DNA of 64,000 bases from Virgibacillus sp. NKC19-3 (GTDB taxonomy: Bacteria > Bacillota > Bacilli > Bacillales > Amphibacillaceae), in assembly GCF_019837165.1 (NCBI RefSeq), contig NZ_JAGYHC010000001.1, forward strand, positions 1 to 64,000, read 5' to 3'. This document shows, piece by piece, positions 41,081 to 50,438 of the stretch (position 1 is the first letter of the stretch; each line of letters begins with the position of its first letter). The notes under the pieces were generated by a model that worked only from the letters and a program-made list of their open reading frames with translations, was not told the origin of the DNA and did no database searches. Both the position numbers and the translations under genes were made by a program.

Positions 41081-41235
41081 AAATGAAATAATATGAAGTT
41101 ATTTATTATGAATTAAACCATAAATATAAGTATAAATCAAAAAATAAGCCTATAACTTAAACCAAATCACTTTAAAAAAGTCATAAAATGTTCTAAAATA
41201 GAAATCAGTTAGCTTAATGTTTGGATTTTTTCTAA

Positions 41236-41251
41236 TTGTAATCGGTTGCAA
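41236..41251 (+). promoter_or_regulatory. CcpA cre site before acsA
   Basis: TTGTAATCGGTTGCAA matches the cre consensus WTGNAANCGNWWNCAW at every fixed position. It lies 23 bases ahead of acsA, so glucose repression through CcpA is expected, as for B. subtilis acsA. Confidence 0.75.
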
Positions 41252-41273
41252 AAACTTAAATTGAGGTGATTAG

Positions 41274-42989
41274 ATGGATGTACAAAAAATCCCGGCAAGA
41301 GAAGGGAATTATAATCTACAAAACTACGAAAAAATGCGTGAAACATTTAAGTGGGATGACGTTAAAAAGAACTTCAGCTGGAATGAAACCGGCAATGTTA
41401 ATATGGCATATGAAGCCATAGATCGTCATGCCAATGATCCAAATAAAAAAGATCAGGTTGCTTTATTATATTCCGCTCCGGACCGGGAAGAGCGGGTTAC
41501 CTTTGAGCAACTTCGGCAAGAGAGTAATAAATTCGCTAACGTACTGAAGAAGTATAATGTGAATAAAGGTGATCGTGTCTTTTTGTTTATGCCTAGGAGT
41601 CCGGAATTCTACGCATCTTTCTTTGGTATATTGAAGACAGGGGCAATTGCCGGTCCGCTGTTTGAGGCGTTTATGGAGCAAGCTGTACGAGATCGTCTGC
41701 AAGACAGTCAGGCACGTATACTTATTACGACCCCGGATTTATTAGACAGGGTGCCACAGGAGGATTTACCTGATCTTGAAAGAATTGTCCTCGTTGGGGA
41801 TCACAGTGAAACCGCTGATATGTATATTGATTATAAAAAAGAAATGAACGTGGCATCACCGGATTTTTTGATCGAGTGGGTTGACCTGGAGGATGGCATG
41901 CTGATTCACTATACATCCGGTTCGACAGGCAAGCCCAAGGGTGTATATCATGTACACAATGCGATGATTCAGCATTATGTCACTGCTGAATGGGTGTTGG
42001 ATCTCAAGGATGACGATATTTATTGGTGTACCGCTGATCCGGGCTGGGTGACCGGCACAAGTTACGGGATATTTGCCCCATGGTTGAAGGGGGTTACGAA
42101 TGTTGTTCGTGGCGGGCGCTTTACGCCGGATGATTGGTACGGGACCCTGGATAAATATAATGTAACCGTATGGTATACCGCACCAACAGCATTAAGGAAG
42201 CTTTTAAGTGCCGGCGAAGAGGCTGTGAAAAGACATGATTTATCACATTTGAGACATGTGCTAAGCGTTGGAGAACCACTGAATCCGGAAGTTGTGACAT
42301 GGGCATTAAAAGCATTTGGTTTACGTATTCACGATACATGGTGGATGACTGAAACGGGTGCACAACTGATTGTAAATCTTCCATCAGAAGAAATTCGCCC
42401 TGGGTCAATGGGTAAACCAATTCCAGGAATCGAAGCGTCTATTGTTGATAATGAAGGTAACGAAATTCCACCAAACCAAATGGGGAATTTAGCAATTAAA
42501 AAAGGCTGGCCTGCGATGATGCGTACGGTGTGGAATCGCCCGGAGAAATTTGAAAGTTATTTTATAAATGGCTGGTACGTATCCGGAGACAGTGCCTATA
42601 AAGATGAAGATGGGTACTTCTGGTTTCAGGGCCGTTTGGATGACGTCATTAACACTTCGGGGGAGCGCGTTGGGCCATTTGAGGTAGAAAGTAAATTACT
42701 CGAACATCCAGCAGTTGCAGAGGCCGGCGTCATTGGTAAACCGGATCCAGAGCGCGGGGAAATTGTTAAAGCATTTATTACACTAAATGATGGCTACGAG
42801 AAATCGGATGAGTTGCTTGAAGAAGTTCGACAATTTGTGAAAACTGGATTGAGTGCACACGCAGCACCTCGTGAAACAGAGATCACCGATAGTATTCCAA
42901 AGACACGCAGTGGTAAAATCATGCGTCGTCTTCTGAAATCATGGGAACTTGGCTTGCCGACAGGGGATACGTCGACATTGGAGAAGTAA
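41274..42989 (+). CDS. acsA: Acetyl-CoA synthetase
   Basis: A 571-residue AMP-forming acetate:CoA ligase. The ATP-binding motif is HYTSGSTGKPKGV, the adenylate signature is WWMTETG and the hinge YVSGDSAYKDEDGYF. The acetylatable lysine motif TRSGKIMRR is near the C-terminus. GAGGTGATTAG precedes the ATG. The cre site above it suggests it works when preferred carbon is exhausted. A hairpin at 42995-43031 ends the transcript. Confidence 0.96.
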   Translation: MDVQKIPAREGNYNLQNYEKMRETFKWDDVKKNFSWNETGNVNMAYEAIDRHANDPNKKDQVALLYSAPDREERVTFEQLRQESNKFANVLKKYNVNKGDRVFLFMPRSPEFYASFFGILKTGAIAGPLFEAFMEQAVRDRLQDSQARILITTPDLLDRVPQEDLPDLERIVLVGDHSETADMYIDYKKEMNVASPDFLIEWVDLEDGMLIHYTSGSTGKPKGVYHVHNAMIQHYVTAEWVLDLKDDDIYWCTADPGWVTGTSYGIFAPWLKGVTNVVRGGRFTPDDWYGTLDKYNVTVWYTAPTALRKLLSAGEEAVKRHDLSHLRHVLSVGEPLNPEVVTWALKAFGLRIHDTWWMTETGAQLIVNLPSEEIRPGSMGKPIPGIEASIVDNEGNEIPPNQMGNLAIKKGWPAMMRTVWNRPEKFESYFINGWYVSGDSAYKDEDGYFWFQGRLDDVINTSGERVGPFEVESKLLEHPAVAEAGVIGKPDPERGEIVKAFITLNDGYEKSDELLEEVRQFVKTGLSAHAAPRETEITDSIPKTRSGKIMRRLLKSWELGLPTGDTSTLEK

Positions 42990-42994
42990 ACATA

Positions 42995-43038
42995 AAACGT
43001 TGGCTCTTTATTATATGAAGAGCCAACGTATTTTGTTT
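42995..43038 (+). terminator. Terminator after acsA
   Basis: ACGTTGGCTCTT and GAAGAGCCAACGT form a 12-bp stem with an AT loop, followed by ATTTTGTTT. Confidence 0.8.
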
Positions 43039-43083
43039 GTGCAATTGGGAAGTTTTCTATAAGGATAGCAAGACCAGGCACCT

Positions 43084-43501
43084 TCTCAAGTACATGATAT
43101 GCTGAAATTTATCCAATTGATGTGTCGGAGAGCCCATCTCAAGAACATGATAAAGCTGAATTAGACCCAACCATGTGCTATAGAGCGCGTCTCAAGAACA
43201 TGATAAGGCTGAATTAGACCAATTGATGTGTCGGAGAGCCCATCTCAAGAACATGATAAAGCTGAATTAGACCAATTGATGTGTCGGAGAGCGCGTCTCA
43301 AGAACATGATAAGGCTGAATTAGACCAATTGATGTGTCGGAGAGCGCGTCTCAAGAACATGATAAAGCTGATTAGTCCAATTGATGTGTCGGAGAGCCCA
43401 TCTCAAGAACATGATTAGACTGAAATAGTCCCAACCATGTACTATAGAGCCCATCTCAGGAACATGATAAGGCTGAATTAGACCTAACCATGTACTTGAG
43501 A
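43084..43501. repeat. 53-bp tandem repeat array, eight units
   Basis: Eight direct repeats start at 43084, 43137, 43190, 43243, 43296, 43349, 43401 and 43454. Units are 53 bases, apart from one of 52 and a final partial of 48. Each starts TCTCAAGAACATGAT. The second half has two versions (CCAATTGATGTGTCGG or CCAACCATGTGCTATAG) and the unit joins are either CCCA or GCGCG, so segments look shuffled. The array is bounded by a perfect 13-bp inverted repeat: TCTCAAGTACATG at 43084-43096 and CATGTACTTGAGA at 43489-43501. It is non-coding and between two unrelated genes. Confidence 0.9.
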
Positions 43502-43650
43502 TCCTTACTCATGTACGTAACTACACCGATTCTACATCATTCATATACAATAGAATCCCGAATTTGTAGCGGTGAAGCCGCGAATTTAGAATCAAGGAAT
43601 CCCGAATGGGTAGTGTCGCAGCTTCCTTAAAAAGCCCCTCCCTCCGCACA
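43502..43650. other. Short GAATCCCGAAT direct repeats before hmp
   Basis: GAATCCCGAATTTGTAG (near 43553) and GAATCCCGAATGGGTAG (near 43597) are direct repeats about 44 bases apart. A small hairpin GCGGTGAAGCCGC lies between them. No gene is seen. Confidence 0.5.
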
Positions 43651-44883
43651 CTAAGCTGCAGTAATATCTTCTGCTGGTCCGAAAATCTCAAAATGAAGAT
43701 CCGTATCTCTCACACCATATTTTCGTAGAATTTGATAGGACGCGCGCATGAACCCTTTTGGTCCGCAGAAATAAAACGCAGCATCATTTGTCGGCAGCGT
43801 TTCACTCAGCCATTTATAATCAATACGGCCTTCTTTATCACAATAATCGCCTGCAGAAGGATTGCCATATACAACATGACTTGTAACTTGCTTGTTATCT
43901 TCAGTAATCTCACGTACACGATCCTTCATGGCATGGTAATTGCTCGATCTGGCGGAATGGATAAAGATGACCTCACGATTAGGCTGTTCTTTAATTACTG
44001 TCTCCAGCATACTCATCATCGGTGTTAGTCCCACACCACCACTCATTAAAACTAGTGGTCGCCTGTCCTTTTGATCAAGTATGAAGTCACCAGCTGGCGC
44101 GCTAATTGGTAAAATGCTTCCCTCATGAACGTCTCTATGCAAGAAATGGGATACGATTCCCGCCGGACTATTCCCTTGTGCCTCTTCCCGTTTTACACTG
44201 ATTCGATATCTGCCTTCTCCCGGTGCGCAGGATAGGCTATATTGACGCAAGTGGGTATAAGCTTCTCCCTCAATCTCTGCTTTTATGGTAATATATTGTC
44301 CCGGTTGATAAGTAGGAACGGTTACCCCATCTGCTGCTTCTAAATAAAATGATGTAATAACATCACTCTCTGGTACCTTCTTTACCACTTTAAAATTACG
44401 GAAACCAACCCAGCCACCAGGTTTATTTTGGGTCTCTTCATACAGCTCCTTTTCAACGTTGATAAACACATCCGCTATCGCATCATAAGCTTTCCCCCAG
44501 GCATTGATGATGTCGTCCGTAGCCGCATCTCCCAGCACATCTTTGATCCCCAATAATAAGTATTTTCCAACAATTTTATATTGGTCTGGTTTGATATTCA
44601 AGCTTTTATGCTTTTGGGCAATCTGTTTAACTACTGGTAAAATTTCCTCCAAATTATCGATGTGTACTGCCGCAGCATACACCGTTTTCGAAAGTGCTTT
44701 TGGTTGTTCTCCATTTACTTGATTGGTTTGGTTGAAAATGTTCTTTAATTCAGGATGGGCTGTAAGCATCAGTTCATAAAATCGATTTGCTATTGCATCC
44801 CCATGTTCTTGCAAAACTGGTACAGTTGCTTTTACAATGTCTCTAGTTTCTTTATCTAACCTTGCAGTCGTTTCAATTGCCAC
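43651..44883 (-). CDS. hmp: Flavohemoprotein (nitric oxide dioxygenase)
   Basis: A 410-residue protein that converts nitric oxide to nitrate using O2 and NAD(P)H. It has an N-terminal globin domain (about 1-138, haem ligand His within AAAVHIDNLEEI through HKSLNI), an FAD domain (about 150-260, RQYSLS motif) and an NAD domain (LMSGGVGLTPMMSML, FYFCGPKGFM). The start is GTG at 44883 after GGGAGTG. An NsrR-type operator lies between it and divergent nsrR. Confidence 0.96.
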   Translation of the reverse strand: MAIETTARLDKETRDIVKATVPVLQEHGDAIANRFYELMLTAHPELKNIFNQTNQVNGEQPKALSKTVYAAAVHIDNLEEILPVVKQIAQKHKSLNIKPDQYKIVGKYLLLGIKDVLGDAATDDIINAWGKAYDAIADVFINVEKELYEETQNKPGGWVGFRNFKVVKKVPESDVITSFYLEAADGVTVPTYQPGQYITIKAEIEGEAYTHLRQYSLSCAPGEGRYRISVKREEAQGNSPAGIVSHFLHRDVHEGSILPISAPAGDFILDQKDRRPLVLMSGGVGLTPMMSMLETVIKEQPNREVIFIHSARSSNYHAMKDRVREITEDNKQVTSHVVYGNPSAGDYCDKEGRIDYKWLSETLPTNDAAFYFCGPKGFMRASYQILRKYGVRDTDLHFEIFGPAEDITAA

Positions 44884-44906
44884 AACAATGCACTCCCTTT
44901 TAAAAA

Positions 44907-44935
44907 ATAAACATGTATTTCGTATACATGTTTAT
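44907..44935. promoter_or_regulatory. NsrR-type operator between hmp and nsrR
   Basis: ACATGTATTTCGTATACATG (44911-44930) is a near palindrome extended by ATAAA and TTTAT. It matches the B. subtilis NsrR consensus ATGTATTTTAAATACAT closely. Its position about 25 bases from the hmp start suggests repression of hmp until NO damages the regulator's iron-sulfur cluster. Confidence 0.8.
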
Positions 44936-45019
44936 TATATAAGAAACATTGTAACTGTATCAATAGTGTAAACGGGTTTTGTGTTACAATATTGTGAAGA
45001 CGATATAAGGAGAATACTA

Positions 45020-45457
45020 ATGCAATTAAAAAAATATACCGATTACGCATTACGCGTATTAATTTTTACAGGAATGAAGCGAGATGGAGAGCTTGCGAGT
45101 ATTAAAGAGATTTCCGAGGTATATAACATCTCGCAGCATCATCTCGGGAAAATTGTTTTCGAGCTAAATAAAATGGAACTTTTAGAAACGGTTAGAGGGA
45201 GAGGCGGTGGGATTCGGCTTGCGAAGCCAGCAAATGAGATTAATGTTGGTCTTGTTGTTCGGCGGCTGGAGAATGATTTTAACTTACTGGAATGTTTTGA
45301 TAAAGGAACCAATCATTGTGTAATCTCCCCGGGATGTACGTTGAAGCATGCGCTGAACAAAGCATTATTTGCATTTTTTCAAGTGCTCGATCAATATACA
45401 ATCAAAGATTTAGTAGCCAATGAGGATGAATTACGTGAATTGATGGGAATCAAATAG
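45020..45457 (+). CDS. nsrR: Rrf2-family nitric oxide-sensing repressor NsrR
   Basis: A 145-residue winged-helix Rrf2 protein. MQLKKYTDYALRVLIFTG and SQHHLGKIVFELNK are the DNA-binding part. Three conserved cysteines, C-x8-C-x5-C in ECFDKGTNHCVISPGC, should hold the iron-sulfur cluster. The ATG at 45020 follows ATAAGGAG; the open frame extends 13 codons further. Divergence from hmp supports the NO-response role. Confidence 0.94.
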   Translation: MQLKKYTDYALRVLIFTGMKRDGELASIKEISEVYNISQHHLGKIVFELNKMELLETVRGRGGGIRLAKPANEINVGLVVRRLENDFNLLECFDKGTNHCVISPGCTLKHALNKALFAFFQVLDQYTIKDLVANEDELRELMGIK

Positions 45458-45524
45458 CGATGTTTTAAATCTGTACAAACGGGTATACTTATTTATGTAC
45501 TACTCGCAAAGGAGCGTATAAAAC

Positions 45525-46040
45525 ATGGCTAAAACAATAGCGACAGTCATTACAGATATGTTTGAAGATGTAGAGTATACAGAACCGGCAAAGGCATTTA
45601 AAGATGCCGGGCATGATGTAGTAACAATTGAAAAAGAAAAAGGAAAACAAGTGACAGGAAAACAAAATGAAGAAACTGTTACGATCGATCAGGGGATTGA
45701 TGACGTGAAACCGAGCGACTTTGATGCATTATTTATTCCGGGTGGATTTTCTCCGGATCAATTGCGTGCAGATGATCGTTTTGTACAATTTGCGAAACAG
45801 TTTATGGATGAGAAGAAACCTGTTTTCGCCATTTGTCATGGGCCACAGCTGCTCATTACGGCTAAATCATTAGAAGGCCGCAAAGCAACTGGGTTTAAAT
45901 CCATCCAGGTGGATATGGAATACGCTGGAGCCAATCTGGTCGATCAAGAAGTCGCTGTTTGCCAGAATCAGCTGGTAACAAGCCGTCAACCTGATGACAT
46001 TCCTGCATTTAACCGTGAATCGTTAAATGTGTTAAAATAG
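45525..46040 (+). CDS. DJ-1/PfpI family protein (general stress type)
   Basis: A 171-residue DJ-1/PfpI protein with the nucleophile elbow AICHGPQLL (Cys near 106) and an N-terminal VITDMFEDVEYTEP. B. subtilis YraA/YfkM are of this type and are stress proteins with proposed deglycase or protease activity; the precise reaction is unsettled. AAAGGAGCGTATAAAAC precedes the ATG. A strong terminator follows at 46051-46087. Confidence 0.92.
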   Translation: MAKTIATVITDMFEDVEYTEPAKAFKDAGHDVVTIEKEKGKQVTGKQNEETVTIDQGIDDVKPSDFDALFIPGGFSPDQLRADDRFVQFAKQFMDEKKPVFAICHGPQLLITAKSLEGRKATGFKSIQVDMEYAGANLVDQEVAVCQNQLVTSRQPDDIPAFNRESLNVLK

Positions 46041-46050
46041 CAATAAAGGG

Positions 46051-46087
46051 AGCCTCTAGCCATACATCATGGCTAGAGGCTTTTTTT
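46051..46087. terminator. Bidirectional terminator between the PfpI gene and yaaH
   Basis: A perfect 13-bp stem AGCCTCTAGCCAT (46051-46063) / ATGGCTAGAGGCT (46069-46081), followed by a run of T. Confidence 0.92.
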
Positions 46088-46093
46088 CGTCAT

Positions 46094-47380
46094 TTAAAGC
46101 TTTGTAATCGTAAAATTATCTTCAAGCAGCAGCCAGTTCTGTGGAAAGGCTAGCCCCAACTTCCAGTAAGCAATCCCAAGCAGGCCTAACTCCTTAATCA
46201 AATCAAATTTGGCTTGAATTGATCTGGCGTCTTCAAACCACACTTCATGTAATTTCCCCTGTGCATCGCGATATCTATAAAATGGCGCTTGAGCGGTATC
46301 ATCATATTCAATTGCTGTATGTTGCTGTCGAGCTCGCGTAATTGCTTGTTGTGGGCTAATCGCTTCTGCTGGCTCGCCGCCTTCTTCAAAGGGCAAGGTC
46401 CAATCATAACCGTATAAATTTTGCCCTAGTAAAATTTTATCTGCAGGTATTTCGGTTAATGCATATTCGACGACTTGCCGTACTTGATTCAGTGGGGAAA
46501 CAGCCATTGGTGGTCCGTAACTATACCCCCACTCATACGTCATCAGTACAACAAAATCGGCAATTTCCCCGTGTGCTGCGTAATCATGTGCCTCGTACCA
46601 TGCTCCTTCCTGCTCGGCGCTGGTTTTTGGTGCCAAGGCAGTTGACATGAATAAGCCGGCTTCTTCTATACGTTGCTTTGCTACTCGCAGGAAATTGTTA
46701 TAAGCTTCTCGATCCCCTGGTTGTAGGAATTCAAAGTCAAAATGTATATCTGTAAACCCCTCGGTTGTCGCTGTATTGATAATACTGTCCAGCAATGTAT
46801 TTTGAACAGCTTGGACAGTGAGGATAATATGTCCTAACTCTGCGCTAAAGGATCCTTCTTCCAAATTGGTTACCACAAGCATGAGTGATGTATTGTTGGA
46901 TGTTGCTATTTGTTGCAGGTTCCCCATTGGGGGCGCTGTGAGTGTACCGTCACGATTAACATTGTAGCTAAAGAGGTTGAGATATGTTAAATAGGGAGCA
47001 TTTTTCATAGCTGCATTTTCCAGCGTTTCCGAAACAGTGTTCCCAAAAGGCTCAATATAGGCGCTGGATGTGATCTCTCTTGTTGCTGAAGATGGAATAT
47101 ATAATCGGAAACCAATCTGCAATGCATGGTCTAGGGACAAATTATTGACTTGTGCTAATTCCTGATAGGATATGCCGAATGTTTGAGCGATGGAATAAAG
47201 CGTGTCGCCAGGCTGTACAAAATAAAAATTACCGATAATCGGAATAACAAGTGCCTGCCCAACAACAAGGTTATCCGGTGCATCCAGTTCATTCGCATCA
47301 ATAATGACATTCACCGTTGTATGGTATGTAGCGGCAATCTTATTTAGCGTATCCCCTTGTTCTACAACATATATTTGCAA
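46094..47380 (-). CDS. yaaH: Spore germination/cortex-lytic protein YaaH (LysM + GH18)
   Basis: A 428-residue protein with two N-terminal LysM peptidoglycan-binding repeats (about 2-47 and 51-96: VEQGDTLNKIA, VQPGDTLYSIA). A GH18 domain follows, with the catalytic DxxDFE motif in FTDIHFDFEFLQPG. Relatives act on cortex fragments during spore germination. No signal peptide is seen, as expected for a mother-cell-made coat/cortex protein. The start is TTG at 47380 after AAAGGAGGGGATTTT. Confidence 0.93.
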   Translation of the reverse strand: MQIYVVEQGDTLNKIAATYHTTVNVIIDANELDAPDNLVVGQALVIPIIGNFYFVQPGDTLYSIAQTFGISYQELAQVNNLSLDHALQIGFRLYIPSSATREITSSAYIEPFGNTVSETLENAAMKNAPYLTYLNLFSYNVNRDGTLTAPPMGNLQQIATSNNTSLMLVVTNLEEGSFSAELGHIILTVQAVQNTLLDSIINTATTEGFTDIHFDFEFLQPGDREAYNNFLRVAKQRIEEAGLFMSTALAPKTSAEQEGAWYEAHDYAAHGEIADFVVLMTYEWGYSYGPPMAVSPLNQVRQVVEYALTEIPADKILLGQNLYGYDWTLPFEEGGEPAEAISPQQAITRARQQHTAIEYDDTAQAPFYRYRDAQGKLHEVWFEDARSIQAKFDLIKELGLLGIAYWKLGLAFPQNWLLLEDNFTITKL

Positions 47381-47448
47381 AAAATCCCCTCCTTTTAAGT
47401 AAAATCATGCTACTTACACTTTATGCGGAGGGTGATTCAAATATAACG

Positions 47449-47982
47449 TTAAATGGGATTGATTGTTGCGTCCATTACCGTTCGCATTAGATACAATGCA
47501 TATTCGCTACCTTCCTTTTCTTCAGAGGCAATGCAATTTTCCGGAATATGCATATTAAAACCATACATATATGCATCTTTAGCCGTGAATAAAATACAAA
47601 TATCACCGGCAACACCCGCCAAAATTAGGTTGGTTTTTCCGATATCATGGAGCAATGATTGGAGTGGTGTCTGAAAAAATGCCGAGTGCTGTGGTTTAAT
47701 AATAAAGTAGTCATATTTATCAGGTTTCAGCGCATCTATTATGTGTTTGCTTCGTTCATTTTTACAGTGATCCATAATTTTATGGAAATCTCCTTGCCAC
47801 AACCCATAATGATCATTAATATAGATAGTAGGCAAACCATTTTCTTTAGCAAAGCTCTTTAATTTTTTCAGATTAGGTAAAATTTGGGTGGTATGCTTAA
47901 TCAAATTCTCTCCACCATCAAAGTCAAAATCGTTAATCACATCGATAAATAATACTGCTGTATTTTCAAGTGATTGCTTCAT
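47449..47982 (-). CDS. yaaI: Isochorismatase-family cysteine hydrolase YaaI
   Basis: A 177-residue isochorismatase-fold hydrolase. The catalytic triad is visible as Asp in VLFIDVINDFDF, Lys in IIKPQHSAF and Cys in LAGVAGDICIL. The substrate is unknown. The yaaI-yaaH pair on the minus strand ahead of tadA is the conserved B. subtilis order. AAGGAGAAATTAG precedes the ATG. Confidence 0.92.
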   Translation of the reverse strand: MKQSLENTAVLFIDVINDFDFDGGENLIKHTTQILPNLKKLKSFAKENGLPTIYINDHYGLWQGDFHKIMDHCKNERSKHIIDALKPDKYDYFIIKPQHSAFFQTPLQSLLHDIGKTNLILAGVAGDICILFTAKDAYMYGFNMHIPENCIASEEKEGSEYALYLMRTVMDATINPI

Positions 47983-48053
47983 CTAATTTCTCCTTTTGGC
48001 GATGTTATATGTATTATTTCCTATTTCTACTTTTTAAAACTTTAATGCAGTGA

Positions 48054-48529
<476 letters not shown>

Positions 48530-48651
48530 AGGATGGAAAGACGATGCTCCTTTTTCCTTCAAAATAACTAAAAAAATTTACACTTAAATTAATTGCTACT
48601 CAACAAATGAAGTTATCATTTAAAATTCCATAAATTTGCCTTCAAACATCA

Positions 48652-48680
48652 TTGCATTTCCAACAAAAAATCGTTATAAT
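48652..48680 (+). promoter_or_regulatory. Promoter of the SRP RNA gene
   Basis: TTGCAT (48652-48657), a 17-base spacer and TATAAT (48675-48680), about eight bases before the RNA start. Confidence 0.85.
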
Positions 48681-48687
48681 GAATAAT

Positions 48688-48956
48688 GTCGTGCTAAGCG
48701 GGGAGGTAGCGGTGCCCTGTACTCGCAATCCGCTATAGCGAGGTTGAATTCCCATCCGAGGTGAGGCGTCTTTATGGACTGCCTTATGGGATTGGTGTTG
48801 ACGCTTAGGTCCTGCGCAACAGGAACCCATGAATTCTGTCAGGTCCGGAAGGAAGCAGCAGTAAGTGGTATTTTCTGTGTGCCGCGGGGAAGCCTGGGCA
48901 GAGCCATGAACGTAAGTAACGCGTAGGGACGTCGCATCAACGATGGGTGCACGGCA
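48688..48956 (+). ncRNA. ffs: Signal recognition particle RNA (long Bacillus type, scRNA)
   Basis: About 269 bases, the long form with an Alu domain. The 5' part GTGCTAAGCGGGGAGGTAGC, the middle GTCCTGCGCAACAGGAA and the apical S-domain GTCAGGTCCGGAAGGAAGCA (the Ffh-binding loop) follow the B. subtilis scRNA. The end GGTGCACGGC pairs with the 5' end. It lies after tadA as in B. subtilis. Its own promoter and terminator are visible. Confidence 0.97.
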
Positions 48957-48966
48957 TACATATTCC

Positions 48967-49003
48967 AAAGCCCCTGCCATTGTAGAATGGGCAGGGCTTT
49001 TTA
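48967..49003 (+). terminator. Terminator of the SRP RNA gene
   Basis: AAAGCCCCTGCC and GGGCAGGGCTTT form a strong hairpin with a short AT-rich loop, followed by TTTTATATC. Confidence 0.9.
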
Positions 49004-49165
49004 TATCTTTTTCCATAAGAGGTACTTTATGAATGAAGAGTAGCATAAGGTATATTTTGGAAGTTATATGCATGTGTTATTTTTAAAAAAGGGGACAAAA
49101 TAGAGTTTGTAAGTGATTTTAGTCTACCAAGGTCACTTAACAAAACATCTAAGAGGTGTTTACCT

Positions 49166-49339
49166 TTGGACGAAAATAACCGTCGAAATCGTAATAATGA
49201 GTGCAAAGACCGTAACAATCAAAACGATGTAGACAATGTTGAATTTGCTAATGAGTTTCTTGATGATGTCAATCTGGATCAAGACCATAGCAACGAGCAT
49301 AATTACAATTTTAACAGAAACAATAATCGTAATAGGTAA
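49166..49339 (+). CDS. Small Asn-rich hydrophilic protein
   Basis: A 57-codon ORF starting at TTG 49166, preceded by AAGAGGTG (49151-49158), and followed by a terminator at 49351-49389, so it looks like an expressed unit. The product is nearly all Asn, Asp, Glu and Arg (MDENNRRNRNNECKD, then DNVEFANEFLDD and FNRNNNRNR). The EFANE string resembles the GPR protease site of small spore proteins (EFASE), which is only suggestive. I do not recognise the family. Confidence 0.65.
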   Translation: MDENNRRNRNNECKDRNNQNDVDNVEFANEFLDDVNLDQDHSNEHNYNFNRNNNRNR

Positions 49340-49350
49340 GTAATGTAGGA

Positions 49351-49389
49351 AAGTCTGTGTGCTGTGTGATCATACAGGCTCCTTTTTTT
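49351..49389 (+). terminator. Terminator after the Asn-rich small ORF
   Basis: AGTCTGTGTG pairs with CATACAGGCT across CTGTGTGAT, followed by CC and seven T. Confidence 0.75.
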
Positions 49390-49546
49390 GCTTCGTTATA
49401 AAATAGATGTATAAAGTCGGTATTTTTATACTGGTGGCAAGGTTTATTTTAAATATTCTTTCAAATAGATAACAGAAATGTTATGCTATCATTATTGACC
49501 GATAATTTGATTTAATCCGTAAAAAGCGCTTTAGGAGAGAGGTATA

Positions 49547-49975
49547 TTGGTAGTTTATAATGAAAAACAACTATATGAATTATGGGTAAAAGCTTGGAAT
49601 GAAGATATTTCCGTCATTGATAACATAACAAACCCTGGTTGTATTGTTCATTATGTGAGAAGAATGGATGGGAACTCCTTAGGTAATCTAACTGGTGTGG
49701 AAGCGTTGAAAGAGGTGATTAAAGACCGCAATACCTTTTTTAGCAATATAAAGATGACGGTAGAAGTTGGTCCTATCATAAATAAACCATATGTATTATC
49801 GCGTTGGAACCTTACAGGTATTTATAAAGGAGGTATATCAGAAGCCAAAGTGAAGGTTGGGAAGAGAATAAAACTCAAGGGTATGGATCTTTTTTTTATG
49901 GAGAAGGGAAAAATAAAAAACTATTGGTTTTCCTGGGATCGGGCACATCTAATGGAACAATTGAATATGTTATGA
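49547..49975 (+). CDS. NTF2/SnoaL-like fold protein
   Basis: A 142-residue protein with the SnoaL-like pattern: LYELWVKAWNEDISVID, GVEALKEVIKDRNTFF, then a beta-rich half (VLSRWNLTGIYKG, FMEKGKIKNYWFSWD). Such proteins bind or modify small hydrophobic molecules; no reaction can be assigned. The start is TTG at 49547 after AGGAGAGAGGTATA. A MerR regulator gene lies convergent 85 bases away. Confidence 0.75.
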   Translation: MVVYNEKQLYELWVKAWNEDISVIDNITNPGCIVHYVRRMDGNSLGNLTGVEALKEVIKDRNTFFSNIKMTVEVGPIINKPYVLSRWNLTGIYKGGISEAKVKVGKRIKLKGMDLFFMEKGKIKNYWFSWDRAHLMEQLNML

Positions 49976-50060
49976 ATGGTGCAACCGGGGAGTTCCCAGG
50001 TTGCAATGCTTAATAAGGATCCTTTTCTTCCATTGTTTTGAAAGGTTTAAGAAGATATAT

Positions 50061-50438
50061 TCACTCCTTCGCGTTTACAATAGGAGTAGGATAAGATTCT
50101 AATATATTCATTTTCGTTTCTAATTTATCCAATGCATCATCAATGTTCTTTTTTTGCATTTGTAATTTTGTCTTATGATCTTTAAAAATTCGAGTTCTCT
50201 CCTCTAGCGTACTTGATCCTTCCATATGTAGATGAGCCACATGTCTTAACGTTTCAATAGACATATTTGTTTCTCTCATACAACCTATCATTTCTAGCCA
50301 AAAAAGATCTTCCTCTTTAAACATTCGGTAACCGTTTTGGCTTCGTTCTATAAAAGGCAAGAGCCCTTCATCATCATAATAACGAATAGTAGATGGTGAA
50401 ATCGATACTTTATCAGCAGCCTGTTTTACTGTTAACAA
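50061..50438 (-). CDS. MerR-family transcriptional regulator
   Basis: A 125-residue MerR protein. The winged helix-turn-helix is MLTVKQAADKVSISPSTIRYYDDEGLLPFI, followed by GYRMFKEEDLFWLEMIGCM and a C-terminal coiled coil (about 80-115). It lacks metal-binding cysteines at the tip, so it is more like the YraB/AdhR group than a metal sensor. AATAAGGAGGTATTTTTT precedes the ATG. Confidence 0.92.
   Translation of the reverse strand: MLTVKQAADKVSISPSTIRYYDDEGLLPFIERSQNGYRMFKEEDLFWLEMIGCMRETNMSIETLRHVAHLHMEGSSTLEERTRIFKDHKTKLQMQKKNIDDALDKLETKMNILESYPTPIVNAKE

Noticed and set aside
43084-43501. CRISPR array
   Set aside because: The repeats are contiguous 53-bp units without unique spacers, and no cas genes occur in the window.
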